NCBI GenBank assembly: GCA_030523385.1
Contig: JAUNIV010000130.1
Location: 1-6,794, forward strand
DNA length: 6,794 bases
DNA from: Bacteroidales bacterium
Lineage (GTDB): Bacteria; Bacteroidota; Bacteroidia; Bacteroidales; Bacteroidaceae
Direction of reading: 5' to 3'
Shown here: in pieces, positions 4,907 through 6,794 of the stretch
Position numbering within the stretch: the stretch's first letter is position 1
Layout: each line of letters begins with the position of its first letter
The notes under the pieces: generated by a model
Told to the model about the DNA's origin: nothing
Seen by the model: the letters and a program-made list of their open reading frames with translations, nothing else
Databases searched by the model: none
Position numbers and translations under genes: made by a program

Positions 4907-6769
4907 ATGAAAAAAACAGTATTACTTACACTTCTGTGCCTGCTGCTATCGGGCAGCCTGTATGCACAAATTGAGAACCTCGACAAAATTGAGTGGAGGA
5001 AAGTGGAACGGGATTCGCTTCCCGCCAAAATAGATTCCCTGCTGGCAGAGAATTACGTACCCCACACACAACCCACCGACGACCAGTATCGCGTAGTGAC
5101 CAACCGCTTCTGGCATAACTGGTGGGTGTATGGAGACTTGGGCCTGCATACATTCCGAGGAGACTGGAGCGGCAACGGCAAGTTCAAGGAAACCCTTTCA
5201 CCGGACTTCACCATCGGTGTGGGTAAATGGTTTACTCCCGGATTTGGTATCAAGGCACAGTTTGGAATGGGTAATTCAAGAGGTTTTACGGAAGTATGGA
5301 CGCCGTATGCCATAGGAAGCGAGAATGCCCCCATGCATCAATCAGACGGAACACCCTACTGGAAGATGAAAACCAAATGGTGGGATATCAATGCCAACGT
5401 AGTGTTGAACCTCTCGCGCATCCTCTATGCATGGGAAGGATACGGTTCTGACGAACGGTTTAACCAGGTACTTCTGTCTTTAGGTATCGGTGGTGTTCAC
5501 CACTATGACAACCCGCAGGGCGACTGGTGTAAGAACCCCATATATACGGCTGATGGACGTGCTGAATTCTATGGTGACCCTCACAACGAATGGTATGGCA
5601 ACGTGGAGCTGCAATACAGCCGCTTCTTTACCAAAGCCAAGGCATGGTCACTCGACGTGAAGCTGCGCGGACGCTTCTATGAAACGCATTACGACCTCTC
5701 CCCCATTGCCGGACGCCGCTGGGATTATAATTTAGGACTGAGTGTCGGTGCCACCTACTACATCAAGCAACGCGGATGGGAACGCTGCACACCGGGCGAG
5801 GAAATCAACTACTTCATCAATGTGCCCGCACCCGTGCCTGTCATTCAGGATTGTCCCGAATACCGGACTTTCACGTTCTACATATTCTATCCGAACAACT
5901 ATTCAGGACGCAACGACGCACCGGTCGTAGCCGATGCCGATGTACACTCCATGGACTACCTGGCAGGAGGTATCTTCACGCAGAAGAAGTTTAAGAACAA
6001 CTCTGCCGTAGCCTCACGCCTGAAATCGGGTGCTTCATTGCGCTCGCTCAAGATAGAAGACGTACCCACCGAAAAGGCTACCTTCACCGAGAACCCCACC
6101 GGAGTGGTACGTGGCTACGAGATGTCCAAGCAACCGCTTTCTTTAGACATGAATACCGACGACATGCAGCAGTTTGAAAACGTGACGGGCTACTATTACG
6201 CACCCATCTACGAAGCAGACAAGACCTGGTGTTACCGTATCGACAATGAGACGCGCACACAGACCCTGCTGAGCCTGGACAACTACAAGGAAACTACCTC
6301 ATACAGCCTGAACGCCCACGCCGGACTCTCCACGGTGCGCGAGAACATGCCGCTGGAAGAGGGTACCACGCTATTCAGCTTTGCCGATGTATATGCCGCA
6401 CTGGTAGGTGACGAAGGTTACATCAGCCAGTTCAGCGACGGACAGGCAGTAGAGGCTATCCGTGACATCTTGGAAAACGGACAGATCCTGCATGTGCAGG
6501 CCGAAGGATTGGCCACCAGCCAGGACAACTATACAGGCGAGAACGCAGAAGCCGTCGGACTGGACCGCAACCGCACGCTGTCACACTACCGTGCTTTCTC
6601 CGCCATCAAGTGGCTTAGGGAGAGCGGTAAGTTCAACGGCCTGAAGCAGGGCGACTTCTCCATCAACGTGCTTTCAGAACCCATCGGACAGGTGGACGAC
6701 AAGAGCACACGCGGACTGAAAGCCAAGCTGAACCGCTGTGCGAGAATCACGATAAAATACATTAAGTAA
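4907..6769 (+). CDS. Outer-membrane beta-barrel protein with degenerate OmpA-like C-terminus
   Basis: A 620-residue exported protein. Residues 1-20 (MKKTVLLTLLCLLLSGSLYA) are a signal peptide, with cleavage before QIEN. Residues about 68-290 show alternating aromatic and glycine-rich strands (WWVYGDLGLHTF, TIGVGKWFTPGFGIKAQFG, LGLSVGATYYI) typical of a porin-like or OmpA-like barrel. A middle region (about 315-520) is unassigned. The last ~95 residues resemble an OmpA peptidoglycan-binding domain: LDRNRTLSHYRAFSAIKWL (552-570) parallels the LSxxRAxxV helix and NRCARITIKYI (609-619) the final strand. The usual HTD before it is replaced by GLAT (534-537), so the binding aspartate seems lost although an arginine (R556) remains. 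The start at 4907 was chosen over an in-frame ATG at 4781 inside the transferase gene because it opens the signal peptide. The gene follows the transferase by 41 nt and is probably in the same operon. Barrel call sound, exact family unsure. Confidence 0.82.
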   Translation: MKKTVLLTLLCLLLSGSLYAQIENLDKIEWRKVERDSLPAKIDSLLAENYVPHTQPTDDQYRVVTNRFWHNWWVYGDLGLHTFRGDWSGNGKFKETLSPDFTIGVGKWFTPGFGIKAQFGMGNSRGFTEVWTPYAIGSENAPMHQSDGTPYWKMKTKWWDINANVVLNLSRILYAWEGYGSDERFNQVLLSLGIGGVHHYDNPQGDWCKNPIYTADGRAEFYGDPHNEWYGNVELQYSRFFTKAKAWSLDVKLRGRFYETHYDLSPIAGRRWDYNLGLSVGATYYIKQRGWERCTPGEEINYFINVPAPVPVIQDCPEYRTFTFYIFYPNNYSGRNDAPVVADADVHSMDYLAGGIFTQKKFKNNSAVASRLKSGASLRSLKIEDVPTEKATFTENPTGVVRGYEMSKQPLSLDMNTDDMQQFENVTGYYYAPIYEADKTWCYRIDNETRTQTLLSLDNYKETTSYSLNAHAGLSTVRENMPLEEGTTLFSFADVYAALVGDEGYISQFSDGQAVEAIRDILENGQILHVQAEGLATSQDNYTGENAEAVGLDRNRTLSHYRAFSAIKWLRESGKFNGLKQGDFSINVLSEPIGQVDDKSTRGLKAKLNRCARITIKYIK

Positions 6770-6772
6770 ATG

Positions 6773-6794
6773 AAGAATGAAGAATTAAGAATGA
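6773..6794 (+). repeat. Tandem heptamer repeat at the right edge
   Basis: Three heptamers follow each other directly: AAGAATG (6773-6779), AAGAATT (6780-6786), AAGAATG (6787-6793), then A at the edge. They start three bases after the stop codon of the barrel gene. An ATG at 6770-6772 abuts the TAA and opens a frame (MKNEELRM) that runs to the edge, but it is read through the repeat and is more likely non-coding. The array may continue outside the window. Confidence 0.5.

Overview
The window looks like chromosomal DNA from the Bacteroides/Phocaeicola group. Three things point there: matches to the Bacteroides promoter consensus (-7 TAnnTTTG, -33 TTTG), mostly weak or absent Shine-Dalgarno sites, and an UpxY-type (NusG-like) antiterminator heading a glycan-related operon. 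The species cannot be named from the sequence alone.

Left part, minus strand: a 34-residue single-span membrane microprotein (38-142) with a strong Shine-Dalgarno, and a possible ribosome binding site at the extreme left edge for a gene outside the window. To its right is a large secreted S9-family serine peptidase (261-2714), best started at the signal-peptide Met, 38 codons inside the longest reading frame. A well-matched Bacteroides promoter just upstream supports that start.

Centre (2715-3225): a 511-base divergent control region. It holds the peptidase promoter, a 7-bp dyad (2793-2818), and the main signal of the window. This is a perfect 16-bp inverted repeat (2851-2866 and 3042-3057; 20 of 21 positions when extended outward) enclosing 175 bp with a single consensus -7 box, TATCTTTG. 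It has the layout of a Bacteroides phase-variable invertible promoter. As sequenced, the promoter points right (ON) towards the upxY-like gene. Inverted, it would point left towards the peptidase. No recombinase is encoded here, so any inversion would be catalysed in trans. A leader of about 170 nt follows, with small hairpins and two overlapping short frames.

Right part, plus strand: three co-directional genes with gaps of 11 and 41 nt. They are a 350-residue UpxY/NusG-like antiterminator with an extra C-terminal helical region, a 191-residue PglC-like sugar-1-phosphate transferase, and a 620-residue outer-membrane beta-barrel protein with a degenerate OmpA-like C-terminus. My reading is that promoter inversion switches the operon on, the antiterminator lets polymerase extend through it, the transferase loads the first sugar on undecaprenyl phosphate, and the barrel protein acts at the cell surface. 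The window ends in a heptamer repeat directly after the last stop codon.
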